From Flavobacterium sp. (GTDB taxonomy: Bacteria; Bacteroidota; Bacteroidia; Flavobacteriales; Flavobacteriaceae), in NCBI RefSeq assembly GCF_025352015.1, contig NZ_JANXUG010000109.1, positions 1 through 50,063 on the forward strand: a DNA stretch of 50,063 nucleotides, read 5' to 3'. Shown here in pieces: positions 41,678 to 50,063 of the stretch. The notes beneath the pieces were generated by a model, which worked only from the letters and a program-made list of their open reading frames with translations, had not been told where the DNA came from and made no database searches. The translations under genes were made by a program, and so were the position numbers. Position 1 is the stretch's first letter. Each line of letters starts with the position of its first letter.

Positions 41678-43072
41678 CTATAACAATTTCCCAGAAAGAA
41701 ATAGTGCCGAAATAGAAAAGTAAATTATTAGTCCTGTTACATCAACTAAAGTTGCAACAAACGGAGCCGATGCAGTAGCGGGATCTAAACCTATTCTTCG
41801 TAAAATAAAAGGAATTAAAGAACCCGTTAATGTTCCCCACAATACTATTGCAACCAAGGAACAGGAAACGCTCATTGCAATCCAAACCCAGTAAATACCG
41901 TAATCATAAATGCCCGTTTTTTGCCAAACCATGATTCGTATAAACCCGATGATTCCGAGAAATGAACCCAGTAAAAGCCCTGAAAAAATCTCTTTTTTCA
42001 TTACATACCACCAATCAGACAATTGCAATTCCTTAAGTGCCATGGCACGAATAATTAGAGATGCTGCTTGAGAACCTGAATTTCCGCCACTCGAGATAAT
42101 TAAAGGAACAAATAAAGCTAAAACGATAGCTTTAGAAATTTCAACATCGTAATAACCCATCGCCGAAGCGGTTAACATTTCTCCTAAAAAAAGAATGATT
42201 AACCATGTAGCTCGTTTTCGAACCAATTCAAAAAGTGTTGTTTTGGTATACGATAAATCCAAACCTTCAGTCCCCCCAAATTTTTGAATATCTTCTGTAT
42301 CTCGTTGTTCAATTACATCTAAAATATCATCAATAGTTACTCTACCTACAAGCCTTCCTAATTCATCTACCACAGGTATCGCTTCCAAATCGTATTTTTG
42401 CATGATGCGAGCTACTTCTACATCTTCATCATCGACTTTTACAAAGTTTAATTTTCTGATATAAACTTCACTAATTGGTGTCTTGGTAGAAGTTGTCAAT
42501 AAATCTTTTAGCGACAAACGCCCCAGCAATCTGTTTTCATCATCTACTACATAAATCGAATGTACTCTAGAGATATTAGCTGCTTGAATTCGCATTTCTT
42601 TTACACAAGTGAGAACGTTCCAGTTTTCATTTACTTTAACTAACTCTTTGTGCATGATTCCACCGGCAGTATCTTCATCATAACGCAACAAATCAACAAT
42701 ATCCTTCGCATGTTCAACATCTTCAAGCTCTGATATTACTTCTTGTTTTCTGGATTTGGATAGTTCTGCAATAATATCAGCAGCATCATTAGTTTCTAAC
42801 TCGTCTAATTCTTCTGCTATTTCTTTTGGGGATAATTTGCTTAAAATTTTATCTCGAAGATTTTCATCTATTTCTAATAAAATTTCAGCTGTTTTTTCAC
42901 TATCAAGAAGTTTGAAAATATAGGAAGCTTCATTAAAGTCTAAACCCTCAAGGATTTCAGCAATATCAGCATGATGAAAATCATTCAATAATATTTCAAT
43001 CTGTAGATCGTTTTTATTATGAATAAGTTCTTCAATTTGCTCTAAAAGTTCTTTGCTGATTTTAAACTGCAT
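41678..43072 (-). CDS. mgtE: Magnesium transporter MgtE
   Basis: This 464-residue Mg channel/transporter has an N-terminal helical MgtE_N domain (1-130, with [12 protein letters not shown] and [24 protein letters not shown]). Two CBS domains follow (about 130-260, [18 protein letters not shown] and [25 protein letters not shown]). The membrane domain of five helices begins near 285 and has the conserved [20 protein letters not shown] and [18 protein letters not shown]. It would be gated by cytoplasmic Mg. Its start overlaps the end of rsmA by 11 nt, so the two are translationally coupled. A paralogue remnant lies just downstream. Confidence 0.96.
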   Translation of the reverse strand: MQFKISKELLEQIEELIHNKNDLQIEILLNDFHHADIAEILEGLDFNEASYIFKLLDSEKTAEILLEIDENLRDKILSKLSPKEIAEELDELETNDAADIIAELSKSRKQEVISELEDVEHAKDIVDLLRYDEDTAGGIMHKELVKVNENWNVLTCVKEMRIQAANISRVHSIYVVDDENRLLGRLSLKDLLTTSTKTPISEVYIRKLNFVKVDDEDVEVARIMQKYDLEAIPVVDELGRLVGRVTIDDILDVIEQRDTEDIQKFGGTEGLDLSYTKTTLFELVRKRATWLIILFLGEMLTASAMGYYDVEISKAIVLALFVPLIISSGGNSGSQAASLIIRAMALKELQLSDWWYVMKKEIFSGLLLGSFLGIIGFIRIMVWQKTGIYDYGIYWVWIAMSVSCSLVAIVLWGTLTGSLIPFILRRIGLDPATASAPFVATLVDVTGLIIYFSISALFLSGKLL

Positions 43073-43841
43073 TGGCTTCTATTTTTTGAGTAAGCTCAAT
43101 GAATTGTTCTACAGAGAGCTGCTCTGGTCTGAGGTCAAAGATAGTATCTTCTTTTAAATTATCTGATAAACCAAATGATTTTAAACTGTTTCTTAAGGTT
43201 TTACGACGCTGTTGAAACCCTGTTTTTACAACACTGAAAAACATTTTTTCGCTACAAGGCAAATGAAAATCAACTTTTCTACGCAAACGCAAAACGCCCG
43301 ATTTTATTTTCGGTGGCGGATTAAAAACCTCCGGATTCACTGTAAATAAATATTCTGCTTCATAAAAAGCTTGTACTAAAACCGATAAAATTCCGTAAAC
43401 TTTACTGCCTTTTTTGGAACAAATTCTTTCGGCCACTTCTTTTTGGAACATGCCCGAAAATTCGGGGACTTGTTCGCGTAATTCTAAACATCGAAATACA
43501 ATTTGGGTTGAAATATTATAAGGGAAATTGCCAATAATCGCAAAAGGTTTTCCATTAAAAACCTCGTTGATGTTGAATTTCAAAAAATCTTTTGAAATAA
43601 TTTTACCTTGCAGTTTTGGGTAATGTGTATCTAAATAGGACACCGAATCCTTATCGATTTCAATAACGTATGTTGTGATAGATTTTTCTAGGAGATATTT
43701 GGTCAAAACTCCCATTCCTGGACCAATTTCCAAAACATTGTCGTAACCTTCATAACTTAATGAGTCAGCAATAGTTGAAGCAATAGTTTCATCGGTTAAA
43801 AAATGTTGTCCGAGGTGTTTTTTGGCTTTTACTTGGTTCAT
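43062..43841 (-). CDS. rsmA: 16S rRNA dimethyladenosine transferase RsmA (KsgA)
   Basis: RsmA dimethylates two adjacent adenosines near the 3' end of 16S rRNA. The ATG at 43841 gives 259 residues beginning [17 protein letters not shown], the normal family start. The SAM-binding loop is [11 protein letters not shown], the acidic residue is in [10 protein letters not shown], and the catalytic motif is IGNFPYNIS. The C-terminal helical domain has [14 protein letters not shown]. The longer upstream frame to 43886 has no support. It overlaps mgtE and follows the DUF4286 gene. Confidence 0.97.
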   Translation of the reverse strand: MNQVKAKKHLGQHFLTDETIASTIADSLSYEGYDNVLEIGPGMGVLTKYLLEKSITTYVIEIDKDSVSYLDTHYPKLQGKIISKDFLKFNINEVFNGKPFAIIGNFPYNISTQIVFRCLELREQVPEFSGMFQKEVAERICSKKGSKVYGILSVLVQAFYEAEYLFTVNPEVFNPPPKIKSGVLRLRRKVDFHLPCSEKMFFSVVKTGFQQRRKTLRNSLKSFGLSDNLKEDTIFDLRPEQLSVEQFIELTQKIEANAV

Positions 43842-43911
43842 GGTTTTGGCTTCTGGGTTTGTAATTCGGGGTTTGTAATCAGTCAACTATAAACCAAAAA
43901 CTGTATTTTTT

Positions 43912-44223
43912 TTAATGGTCGCTAATCAACTCCAATTCTGTTCGAAAAGCGAGCATTTTGTCTCCAAACAATCGCAATCCTTCCTCACGAAGTCTTGGCG
44001 CATCTTCTTCATAATATTTTTGTAGCGTTTCTTTACTATCTGTAGTATATTGAATAGAATAGGTTGTTCCTCCCATTTCTTCTTCTATCAAAACTTTTAC
44101 CATTCGTGCCGAAGTAAATTTTCCTGTAGCAAGCACGTCTTTAATATGCTTTTCTTGCATCCACTGCATCCATTGATCATGAATAGTTTGATGAATATTG
44201 GTAGTGACGTTGTAGAGTATCAT
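43912..44223 (-). CDS. DUF4286 family protein
   Basis: This small cytoplasmic protein of 103 residues resembles a ferredoxin-like dimeric barrel: MILYNVTTNIHQTIHDQWMQWM, TYSIQYTTDSKETLQKYYEE, then a basic-acidic helix and FRTELELI. It belongs to DUF4286, whose function is unknown. In Bacteroidetes the gene typically lies near rsmA and serS, as here. It starts 25 nt after the TPR gene and ends about 70 nt before rsmA. Confidence 0.88.
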   Translation of the reverse strand: MILYNVTTNIHQTIHDQWMQWMQEKHIKDVLATGKFTSARMVKVLIEEEMGGTTYSIQYTTDSKETLQKYYEEDAPRLREEGLRLFGDKMLAFRTELELISDH

Positions 44224-44248
44224 TTTGCTGAATTTGAAAATTTAGAAA

Positions 44249-46027
44249 TTAGAGATTTGTGTCTCCTCGAATTTTTCGGTATTTATTTCGTGAATCTACA
44301 TAATAAATGCTGTCTTCATGTTTGAAAATCATTTCTTCATAAAGCGGTTTTGCTTTTTCGGTATCGTTTAATTGCGTGTTATAAATTTCGGCTGAAAAAT
44401 AAAGAGCTTCGTCAATATAAATGCTTTCTTTTTGCTGGGTAATTATGGCATTATAGTTTGCTAATGCATTTGTAAAATCGCCCATTTTTTCATAAATCTT
44501 GCCTATACGCAATAAGGTTACCGCTTCGATAGCATCACCTTTGTTGTCTTTTAAAATGGCTTGAAATTGTGACAATGCTTCTTGCTTTTTGTTTTGAAAT
44601 AAAAGAAAATCCGCATGCGCAAATTTTTTCAATGCCACTTGCAAAGAATCCCCAACGGTGTTGTCGCTTATCAATAAAAATAAATCCAAAGCATCATTGG
44701 CTATCAATTGCGATGAAGCCGATTTCAATACTTTTAATTGATGTGAAGCCCATTCAAAATCGGTTTTGTAATAACTTGTTTTGGCTGTTTTAAGACTCGC
44801 TTCCTGACCGATTACATCACCGCTCATGTCCTCATTAATTTGCGAATAATAAATTAAGGCTTGATTAAATTTTTCTTCAAATAATAATATATCGGCTAGT
44901 TGCATTTTTACCTCGGCCAATTGATAATTATTCAAAGGCATTTCCATAGCATTTTTTAAAATGTCTTTGGCTTTTTCAGGATTTTTTAAATGAAAAGCTT
45001 CAAAATTGGCTTGCAATTTTAATAGCGAAAGTGTATAAGGACTCTCCCCGAATTCTTTTATCAAACCATTTATTTCTGTTTTGATTACGGGGTAATCTTT
45101 TTCAAGAGCATGATTAATTTTCATGTCTAAAAGATACGAATGTGCTCTAATTAACAGCTCCAAATCTTTAGTGTTATCTAAAACAAAAGTCAAAATATCT
45201 TCAGCGGAAACTTGATCATTGTCTTCAATTGCCATTTGTCCTAAATTCACAATATTGGCAAATGATTCGGGATTTCTTTTATAAATAGCTTTTTGTTGAA
45301 TAAAGGCTTTGCCATATTCTTTTTGCTGAACAAAAAGCCAGCTCAAAAAATCATTCCAAAAAATATCTTGGGTTTTTTGTGCTCTTACAAGCAGTGCTTT
45401 TTTTAGAGATTCATTAAAATTTACATCTACATACTCGGTCATAAACCGCGACAATTGATTTTGAACAATTGGAAGGTTTTGCGGGTTTTTATAAGCTTCG
45501 TCCAAAAAGGTATCTATCATCAAATCTTTATTGCCTTGTTGACCATACAAAACGGCCATTTGAAAATTGAAATTCATTTTAGGCTCAATTCCAATTGCGG
45601 TTTTATATGCTAGTAAGGCATAATCAACCAAAGATTTTTTTTCAAAAACATAGGCAATTCCGTATACTTCATTAGCGTTTTTCTTGATTTTATCAATTGC
45701 TTGATTATAGTACTTATTTGCTTTATCTTGGTTTTTTTGAAGTTGATAATTATATCCAAGTTCTACCAAATTAGTACCTTGTTTGTACTTGTCTAATCTA
45801 TCTTCTAATGCTTTTTGAGCTTTATCTAATTGCTGTAGCTGCTGATAGCATTCGATTACTCTTTGAAAATAATTAGAATTCCCTTCTTGTGATTTTAGCA
45901 AGTCTTCATAGCTTGTCAAAGCTTTTTCAAATTCGCCTCGGTCAAAATAATTATTTGCCAACTGCTCATTTTGAGCACTTAATAAAAAACTCAACAATAA
46001 GAATGAAAGTCTAAAAAAATTTTTCAT
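44249..46027 (-). CDS. Secreted/periplasmic TPR protein
   Basis: The ATG at 46027 gives 592 residues with a signal peptide (MKNFFRLSFLLLSFLLSAQ). The remainder is almost entirely TPR helices: NYFDRGEFEKALTSYEDLL near 27, then further repeats such as NKYYNQAIDKI, EKFNQALIYYSQIN and MGDFTNALANYNAII towards the end. There is no enzyme domain. It is probably periplasmic or outer-membrane-associated and acts as a scaffold. It lies between serS and the DUF4286 gene. A perfect 8-bp inverted repeat TGCACTAA/TTAGTGCA (46046-46053, 46075-46082) lies just upstream. Confidence 0.9.
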   Translation of the reverse strand: MKNFFRLSFLLLSFLLSAQNEQLANNYFDRGEFEKALTSYEDLLKSQEGNSNYFQRVIECYQQLQQLDKAQKALEDRLDKYKQGTNLVELGYNYQLQKNQDKANKYYNQAIDKIKKNANEVYGIAYVFEKKSLVDYALLAYKTAIGIEPKMNFNFQMAVLYGQQGNKDLMIDTFLDEAYKNPQNLPIVQNQLSRFMTEYVDVNFNESLKKALLVRAQKTQDIFWNDFLSWLFVQQKEYGKAFIQQKAIYKRNPESFANIVNLGQMAIEDNDQVSAEDILTFVLDNTKDLELLIRAHSYLLDMKINHALEKDYPVIKTEINGLIKEFGESPYTLSLLKLQANFEAFHLKNPEKAKDILKNAMEMPLNNYQLAEVKMQLADILLFEEKFNQALIYYSQINEDMSGDVIGQEASLKTAKTSYYKTDFEWASHQLKVLKSASSQLIANDALDLFLLISDNTVGDSLQVALKKFAHADFLLFQNKKQEALSQFQAILKDNKGDAIEAVTLLRIGKIYEKMGDFTNALANYNAIITQQKESIYIDEALYFSAEIYNTQLNDTEKAKPLYEEMIFKHEDSIYYVDSRNKYRKIRGDTNL

Positions 46028-46104
46028 GATTTTTATAAAAAACAATGCACTAAAGTACCCCTTTTTGTGTCCAATTAGTGCAATGTTTAAAAAAGATTAA
46101 CTTT

Positions 46105-47376
46105 TTAGTTGATGATATCAAATCCTGTGTACTTTCGCAACACTTCAGGAATTAAGATGCCTTCTGGTGTTTGATAGTTTTCTAAAATGCCAGCTAAAAC
46201 TCTTGGTAATGCTAATGAACTTCCGTTTAAAGTGTGTGCCAAATGCATTTTGCCGTCTTTACCTTTATAACGCAATTTTAAACGATTGGACTGAAAAGTT
46301 TCAAAATTAGAAACAGATGATATTTCTAACCATCTGTCTTGAGCTATTGAAAATACTTCAAAATCATAAGTCAATGCTGACGCAAAACTCATGTCGCCAC
46401 CACAAAGCCTTAAAATACGAAAAGGTAATTTTAATTCGCGCATAATGTTTTTTACATGTTCGACCATGCCGTCAAGCGCTTGGTAAGAGTTGTCAGGATG
46501 TTCTATACGAACGATTTCTACTTTATCAAACTGATGTAAACGATTTAAGCCTCGAACGTGTGCGCCATACGATCCTGCTTCGCGACGGAAACAAGGTGTG
46601 TAACCTGTGCATAAAATTGGCAATTCGCTTTCCTGTAAAATCACATCACGAAAAATATTGGTCACCGGAACTTCAGCCGTTGGTATCAAATATAAATCAT
46701 CAATCCCCACGTGATACATTTGTCCTTCTTTATCGGGCAATTGTCCTGTTCCATATGCCGAGGCTTCATTGACCAAATGTGGTACTTGAATTTCCTGATA
46801 ACCTGCTTCGGTATTTTTATCTAAAAAATAAGAAATTAAAGCGCGCTGTAATTTAGCTCCTTTGCCCTTGTATACAGGAAAACCTGCACCAGTAATTTTG
46901 ACACCTAATTCAAAATCGATAATGTCATATTTTTTTACTAATTCCCAATGAGGTTGCGATCCTTCGTGCAAAACGGGAATAGCTCCTTCTTCAAAAACAT
47001 TTACATTTTCTTCGGGTGTTTTCCCTTCAGGAACAATCTCCGCAGGGATATTGGGCAACAAATACATTTTTTGTTGTAATGCTGCTACAAATGATTCTAG
47101 TTTTTCTGAAAATTCTTTGCTGCTTTCTTTCAGTTGTACCGATTTTAATTTTAGGATTTCTGCCTTTGCTTTTTCACCATTTTTCATCAAATCGCCAATA
47201 GCTGCCGCTAATTTATTGGCTTCAGCCAAAACAGTATCTAGAGCTACTTGAGTATTTCTTCTGCTTTCGTCTAATTGAATTGCCTGCTCAACAATAGTTT
47301 TAGAATCGATATGTTTTTTTGACAAAGCCTTGATAACTTTTTCTTTATTTTCTCTGATGTAACTTATTTGTAACAT
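46105..47376 (-). CDS. serS: Seryl-tRNA synthetase SerS
   Basis: SerS charges tRNA-Ser. From the ATG at 47376 it has 423 residues. An N-terminal coiled-coil arm (about 1-105, NKEKVIKALSKKHID and a heptad-rich LKLKSVQLKESSKEF region) binds the tRNA. The class II core follows, with motif 2 in TPCFRREAGSYG near 262 and motif 3 near 385 in LNGSSLALPRVLAGILENYQ. An in-frame TTG 24 nt upstream is unlikely, because it overlaps the -7 promoter element at 47398-47405. It is first in the serS, TPR, DUF4286, rsmA, mgtE series. Confidence 0.97.
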   Translation of the reverse strand: MLQISYIRENKEKVIKALSKKHIDSKTIVEQAIQLDESRRNTQVALDTVLAEANKLAAAIGDLMKNGEKAKAEILKLKSVQLKESSKEFSEKLESFVAALQQKMYLLPNIPAEIVPEGKTPEENVNVFEEGAIPVLHEGSQPHWELVKKYDIIDFELGVKITGAGFPVYKGKGAKLQRALISYFLDKNTEAGYQEIQVPHLVNEASAYGTGQLPDKEGQMYHVGIDDLYLIPTAEVPVTNIFRDVILQESELPILCTGYTPCFRREAGSYGAHVRGLNRLHQFDKVEIVRIEHPDNSYQALDGMVEHVKNIMRELKLPFRILRLCGGDMSFASALTYDFEVFSIAQDRWLEISSVSNFETFQSNRLKLRYKGKDGKMHLAHTLNGSSLALPRVLAGILENYQTPEGILIPEVLRKYTGFDIIN

Positions 47377-47397
47377 GGCGTTTTGTATATAAGAGCG

Positions 47398-47405
47398 CAA
47401 ATTTA
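47398..47405 (-). promoter_or_regulatory. Promoter for serS
   Basis: Minus-strand TAAATTTG is a full -7 match. The leader to the ATG at 47376 is about 15 nt. Confidence 0.55.
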
Positions 47406-47526
47406 ATGAAATGTTTGATAAAACCTTTGGGTTACCAAAAAACTTACTTTTTTAAAACAAATTAAAATCAGTGGACTAGAATTATAATTTATAATTTTTT
47501 TGGGACAAGCTTACTTCAAGAATTAT

Positions 47527-47534
47527 TATATTCG
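47527..47534 (+). promoter_or_regulatory. Candidate promoter for M1 peptidase gene
   Basis: TATATTCG matches TAnnTTTG at all but one position and lies 20 nt before the ATG at 47555, favouring that start over the ATG at 47543. Confidence 0.4.
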
Positions 47535-47554
47535 CAAAAATTATGCAAAATACT

Positions 47555-49477
47555 ATGAAAAACGCCTACACTTTATTTCTTTTTTTTTGTATTTCTTTTG
47601 TTTTTGCTCAAAACAATTTTAACAAAACAAATACCATTGCTCAAGCAGAACTGAAATCGGCTTCTGGATTATTAAATTTTCAAGTCAATCCTAACACTGC
47701 CAATTATGATATAACCTATCATAAGTTGGAATTTACAATAAATCCTAATGTAAAGTTTATTTCAGGAAAAGTCACTACAACTTACACCGCTTTGTCAAAC
47801 ATGAATACTATAACGTTTGATTTTGCAAATCCGTTGACGGTAAGTTCTGTAAAAAAAGGAAGTGCAAATTTGACTTTTGTAGAAAACACAAATAATGAGT
47901 TGATTATTACCTTACCAGCCACACAGGCAGCTGGCACCTCGGCAACTATCGAAATTAATTATTCTGGTGTGCCGCCTAATAATGGTTTTGATTCGTTTGT
48001 GCAAACAACCCATAATGGTAGCCCCGTTATTTGGACACTTTCCGAACCATTTGGTGCTCGAGATTGGTGGCCATGCAAACAAGATTTGAATGACAAAATA
48101 AACAGCATTGATGTCTACATCACAGCACCATCACAGTACATAAGTGTGTCAAACGGTGTAGAAACTACTGCGCCAGTAATTTCAGGAGCGAATAAAACGA
48201 CTCATTTTCATCATGGTTATCCGATACCTGCTTATCTAGTAGCTATTGCTTGTACTAACTACAGTGTTTACAATCAAACTGCCGGAACTTCGCCCAATAC
48301 TTACCCCATTGTAAATTATATTTATCCCGAAAATTTAGCGGCGGTTCAGCCGCAATTAGATCAAACGCCGCTTATTTTGAATTTGTATGAATCGTTGTTT
48401 GAAGTGTATCCTTTTCACAATGAAAAATATGGTCATGCGCAGTTTGGTTGGGGTGGCGGAATGGAACATACTACGGTTTCGTTTATGGTAGGTTTTGACC
48501 GGCAATTGATTGCGCATGAGATGGCGCATCAATGGTTTGGTGATAAAGTTACTTGCGGAACTTGGAACGACATTTGGTTAAACGAGGGTTTTGCTACTTA
48601 TTTGGCTACTTTGGTTATAGAAAATTTTGATGGTATTGATGCTTTTGTCACTGAAAAACAAAATATGATCGATTATATTACCTCTACTCCCAATGGAAAT
48701 GTTTATTTGACGGATGCGCAAGCTACAAGTGTAGACAGAATTTTCAGTAGTCAATTTAGCTACAATAAAGGAGCAATGGTACTGGAAATGCTTCGGTTTA
48801 AACTGGGAGATGCTGCTTTCTTTCAAGGGTTAAAAAATTATTTGGCAGACCAAAATTTGGCATACAAATATGCGGTAACTCCCAATTTGAAAGCTCATTT
48901 AGAAGCCGTTTCTGGACAAAGTTTAACTGAATTTCTTAACAATTGGATTTACAATCAAGGTTATCCAACGTATACCATCACGGCACAAAACTGGGGATTG
49001 GGACAAGCTAAATTTGTAATAACTCAAACACAGTCAGATCCTTCGGTTTCTTATTTTAAAATGCCTGTACCCGTTCGGATTTACGGAGCACTTGGGCAAC
49101 AGGCAGATATTGTATTGAACAATACTTTTAACGGAGAACAAATTATAACAAGTGTTCCTTTTCTGGTTGCAGGTGTAACGTTTGATCCACAACGACACCT
49201 TATTGCTGGTGCTTCTTCGACGGTTACGTTGGGGAATCAAGTATTTGATTATGACAAATTAGTTTCGATATACCCTAATCCGAGTTCAGATGTTTTGCAC
49301 ATTCAAATACCAACCACTACAACATTGCAAAAGGTAATTGTTTACAACAATATGGGTCAGAAAGTTATGGAAAATTCTAGTTTAGACTTTTCTACAGCAG
49401 CTTTGCCCATAGGTGTTCATTACATTGACATCCAAACTGCGGATGGGATGTATCATAAAAAATTCATAAAAAAATAA
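47555..49477 (+). CDS. Secreted M1 family aminopeptidase with T9SS tail
   Basis: This 640-residue protein begins with a signal peptide (MKNAYTLFLFFCISFVFAQ); an ATG 12 nt earlier is possible. The N-terminal M1 beta domain contains YDITYHKLEFTINP and DWWPCKQDLNDK. The catalytic domain has His321, Glu322, His325 and Glu344 (HEMAHQW with NEGFATY, the HExxH-x18-E zinc site). The substrate-binding GAMEN motif reads GGMEH, with His for Asn. Near the end is a type A sorting tail starting IYPNPSSDVL and ending MYHKKFIKK. It should remove amino-terminal residues from peptides outside the cell, possibly completing digestion begun by the two endoproteases. Confidence 0.94.
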   Translation: MKNAYTLFLFFCISFVFAQNNFNKTNTIAQAELKSASGLLNFQVNPNTANYDITYHKLEFTINPNVKFISGKVTTTYTALSNMNTITFDFANPLTVSSVKKGSANLTFVENTNNELIITLPATQAAGTSATIEINYSGVPPNNGFDSFVQTTHNGSPVIWTLSEPFGARDWWPCKQDLNDKINSIDVYITAPSQYISVSNGVETTAPVISGANKTTHFHHGYPIPAYLVAIACTNYSVYNQTAGTSPNTYPIVNYIYPENLAAVQPQLDQTPLILNLYESLFEVYPFHNEKYGHAQFGWGGGMEHTTVSFMVGFDRQLIAHEMAHQWFGDKVTCGTWNDIWLNEGFATYLATLVIENFDGIDAFVTEKQNMIDYITSTPNGNVYLTDAQATSVDRIFSSQFSYNKGAMVLEMLRFKLGDAAFFQGLKNYLADQNLAYKYAVTPNLKAHLEAVSGQSLTEFLNNWIYNQGYPTYTITAQNWGLGQAKFVITQTQSDPSVSYFKMPVPVRIYGALGQQADIVLNNTFNGEQIITSVPFLVAGVTFDPQRHLIAGASSTVTLGNQVFDYDKLVSIYPNPSSDVLHIQIPTTTTLQKVIVYNNMGQKVMENSSLDFSTAALPIGVHYIDIQTADGMYHKKFIKK

Positions 49478-49502
49478 TCTTAATCAAATAATATGTGTGA
49501 GC

Positions 49503-49525
49503 GTAAGGTGGAAACCTTACTTTTG
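49503..49525 (+). promoter_or_regulatory. Hairpin overlapping the rseP promoter
   Basis: GTAAGG-TGGAAA-CCTTAC (49503-49520) is a perfect hairpin followed by TTTT, like a weak terminator. Its right arm overlaps TACTTTTG (49518-49525), a full -7 match 30 nt before the rseP ATG. Confidence 0.5.
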
Positions 49526-49555
49526 TGCGTTTAAAAGAAATCGATACAATACAAA

Positions 49556-50063
49556 ATGGAAATTGCAATCAAACTATCTCAATTTTTATTGAGTTTATCA
49601 ATATTAATAATACTTCACGAATTAGGGCATTTTATTCCTGCCAAATTATTTAAAACACGAGTAGAAAAGTTCTATTTGTTTTTTGACGTCAAATATTCGT
49701 TACTAAAAAAGAAAATCGGTGAAACCGAATATGGTATCGGTTGGCTGCCCCTTGGAGGCTATGTAAAAATAGCTGGAATGATTGACGAAAGTATGGATAC
49801 CGAGCAGTTGGCAAAAGAGCCACAACCTTGGGAATTCCGTTCAAAACCAGCCTGGCAGCGATTAATTATTATGCTGGGTGGTGTTACTGTGAATTTTATT
49901 CTGGCATTTATTATTTATATCGGGATGACATTCTTTTATGGCGAACAATATATTGCCAATAGCGAAGTTAAAGACGGTATTTGGATAACAAATCCAGTAG
50001 TAGAGAAAGCCGGCTTAAAAACAGGTGATAAATTAGTATCTATTGATGGAGAAAAAGTAGAAC
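49556..50063 (+). CDS. rseP: RIP metalloprotease RseP (partial, runs off the end)
   Basis: The frame opens at the ATG at 49556 and is still open at the window edge (169 codons seen). It begins with a membrane helix holding HELGH, the site-2 protease zinc motif, at about residues 21-25. GIGWLPLGGYVKIAGM near 61, a second helix (LIIMLGGVTVNFILAFIIYIG) with its conserved GGVTVN, and the start of a PDZ domain (VVEKAGLKTGDKLVSIDGE) follow. RseP cuts membrane-embedded anti-sigma factors and leftover signal peptides. About 440-450 residues are expected, so the remainder lies beyond the window. Confidence 0.95.
   Translation, partial: MEIAIKLSQFLLSLSILIILHELGHFIPAKLFKTRVEKFYLFFDVKYSLLKKKIGETEYGIGWLPLGGYVKIAGMIDESMDTEQLAKEPQPWEFRSKPAWQRLIIMLGGVTVNFILAFIIYIGMTFFYGEQYIANSEVKDGIWITNPVVEKAGLKTGDKLVSIDGEKVE

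Overview
The window is a dense, AT-rich chromosomal segment from a member of the Bacteroidetes, most likely a Flavobacterium-like Flavobacteriaceae. Four secreted proteins have C-terminal tails like those sorted by the type IX secretion system (T9SS). Many start codons are preceded by the Bacteroidetes -7 element TAnnTTTG rather than an E. coli-type -10 box. A DUF4270 lipoprotein, a TonB-dependent receptor with a carboxypeptidase-like N-domain, and an atpD-atpC pair apart from other ATP synthase genes also fit. I see no transposase, prophage, integrase or CRISPR array.

Layout. (1) 1-5431, minus strand: panC, panD, a UPF0104-type membrane protein, an esterase-fold protein without a catalytic serine, radA, and a decayed lipoprotein gene. 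(2) 5538-10035, plus: an orphan N-terminal glycogen-synthase-like domain, a DUF4270 lipoprotein and glmS. (3) 10145-14521, plus: a TonB-dependent receptor and an SGNH lipoprotein. (4) 14709-16585, plus: atpD and atpC. (5) 16638-17527, minus: a DUF2975 membrane protein, an Xre-type regulator and a 54-residue membrane protein. (6) 17647-23113, plus: bioF, two decayed fragments, a DUF2007/zinc-ribbon protein, bioD, bioA and a FabF-like ketosynthase. (7) recX (minus), a 1961-residue surface protein (plus), then bioB, a membrane protein, ribF and a lipoprotein (minus). (8) Two secreted metalloproteases (plus). (9) pth, rplY and prs (minus). (10) tRNA-Leu, a GH53 galactanase (plus), then the minus-strand run serS, TPR protein, DUF4286, rsmA, mgtE. 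(11) A secreted M1 peptidase and the start of rseP (plus).

How the genes work together. bioF, bioD and bioA encode the late biotin steps. bioB, which completes the pathway, is encoded elsewhere under its own promoter, and a perfect inverted repeat lies between that promoter's two elements. The ketosynthase next to bioA keeps a Cys-His-His triad and is a candidate for making the pimeloyl precursor, for which no other gene is present here. panC and panD serve pantothenate synthesis; glmS feeds amino sugars to the cell wall; ribF makes FMN and FAD.

The least expected content lies between genes. Four spacers inside apparent operons (atpD-atpC, bioD-bioA, bioA-ketosynthase, prs-rplY) are built from short repeated words whose two halves are approximately reverse-complementary. 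There are several decay scars: a lipoprotein gene with two stops and two frameshifts, a GxxExxY gene with two stops, a degenerate second copy of the bioF 3' end, the tail of a lost mgtE paralogue and perhaps a tRNA 3' end. The tRNA-Leu has a T-T mismatch in its anticodon stem. I found no single clearly new multi-gene system; the biotin ketosynthase and the word-repeat spacers are the best leads.
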